DNA of 14,026 nucleotides, taken from Rhodospirillaceae bacterium (GTDB taxonomy: Bacteria; Pseudomonadota; Alphaproteobacteria; SP197). Positions within the stretch are counted from its first letter, which is position 1, and each line of letters starts with the position of its first letter. The notes beneath the pieces were generated by a model. It did not search any database and was not told where the DNA came from. It worked only from the letters and a program-made list of their open reading frames with translations. Positions 13,623 through 14,026 of this stretch are shown here, piece by piece. The position numbers and the translations under genes were made by a program. The DNA is taken from assembly GCA_018700655.1 (NCBI GenBank), contig JABIUG010000047.1:1-14026 (forward strand). The letters run 5' to 3'.

Positions 13623-14026
13623 TCAGGTTTCGTAGCCGGGCGGAGGTACAAAACCGCCGATCTCGCGTGCCAGAAGACCGGCGAAGCGGATCGGCGTCAG
13701 GTCTTCCAGATAGGGACCAATCGCCTGCAGGCCGACAGGCAGCCCCTCTGTCGTGCGCGTGACCGGAAACGCCGTCGAGGGCTGCCCCGCCAGGGTCGCC
13801 ACGCCTGCGTAAAAGCAGTTGTGCATATAGTCTGCCTCAGCGCCATTGACCTGCAAACGCCTGTCCAGGAAAGGCCTTTCATCATGCGGGAAGGCATTGG
13901 TGACGTCGGCCGGCGAGAGCCAGATATCGACATCGCGGAAGAAGTCGCGATAGCTCTCACGCAGGGCTTCGCGATAAGCAAGCCAGCCCAGAAAATCCCC
14001 GGCTGTCGCGGCAATGCCGGCATTGC
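13623..14026 (-). CDS. Amidase family protein, C-terminal part only
   Basis: The C-terminal 134 residues of an amidase-signature enzyme; the N-terminal part with the Ser-Ser-Lys catalytic triad lies beyond the right edge. The frame reads in from the edge with AGDFLGWLAYREALRESY and VDIWLSPADVTNAFPHDE, then YAGVATLAGQPSTAFPV, EGLPVGLQAIGPYLED and the end GGFVPPPGYET, all typical of this family, in which a loosely conserved C-terminus helps to shape the substrate pocket. Members hydrolyse amide bonds in varied substrates (carboxamides, indoleacetamide, ureas, Glu-tRNA-linked Gln), so the substrate cannot be named. The apparent starts within the window are internal. The stop lies one base from the folD stop on the opposite strand. 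Confidence 0.9.
   Translation of the reverse strand, partial: NAGIAATAGDFLGWLAYREALRESYRDFFRDVDIWLSPADVTNAFPHDERPFLDRRLQVNGAEADYMHNCFYAGVATLAGQPSTAFPVTRTTEGLPVGLQAIGPYLEDLTPIRFAGLLAREIGGFVPPPGYET

Overview
The window looks like chromosomal DNA from a free-living, LPS-producing alphaproteobacterium, perhaps Rhodospirillales-like. The GC content is high. The signs are the order small SRP RNA - dnaX - ybaB - recR, a membrane-anchored CycM-type cytochrome c divergent from kdsB-pheA, an ESYM version of the prephenate dehydratase ACT motif (many alphaproteobacteria have ESY-type rather than ESRP), and a NudC-type Nudix enzyme. I see no phage, transposase, CRISPR, tRNA or 16S/23S/5S rRNA. The genus is inference; I could not search databases.

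Layout. (1) Plus strand, 1-3707: the 3' part of rmuC, then two adjacent paralogous SPFH/band-7 membrane proteins and a short NfeD-like protein, tightly packed as one likely operon. (2) Minus strand, 6941 down to 3708: a promoter, the SRP RNA (ffs), dnaX, ybaB, recR and a small secreted LprI-like protein. (3) Plus strand, 6992-9384: nudC, an intergenic stretch with three consecutive inverted repeats, gloB, and a small secreted DUF4440/SnoaL-like protein that ends early at an in-frame TAG. (4) Minus strand, 11194 down to 9542: kdsB and pheA. (5) Plus strand, 11443-13621: a membrane-anchored cytochrome c with two heme domains joined by a long acidic linker, then a divergent FolD homologue with a TTG start. 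(6) Minus strand, 14026 down to 13623: the C-terminal part of an amidase.

Most of this is housekeeping: DNA repair and replication (rmuC, dnaX, recR, ybaB), protein targeting (ffs), membrane organisation (SPFH/NfeD), detoxification and nucleotide hygiene (gloB, nudC), LPS and Phe precursors (kdsB, pheA), respiration (cytochrome c) and one-carbon metabolism (folD). No gap longer than 300 bases lacks a gene. The largest gaps are 6735-6991, which holds ffs, and 11195-11442, a divergent promoter region.

I found no clearly new multi-gene system. The most unusual points are the FolD homologue, whose catalytic lysine, pterin-binding aspartate and PCTPxG motif are all changed; the DUF4440-like gene, whose conserved C-terminal motif is still encoded just beyond a premature stop; the two-heme cytochrome with a linker of 11-residue repeats; and the tandem SPFH pair.
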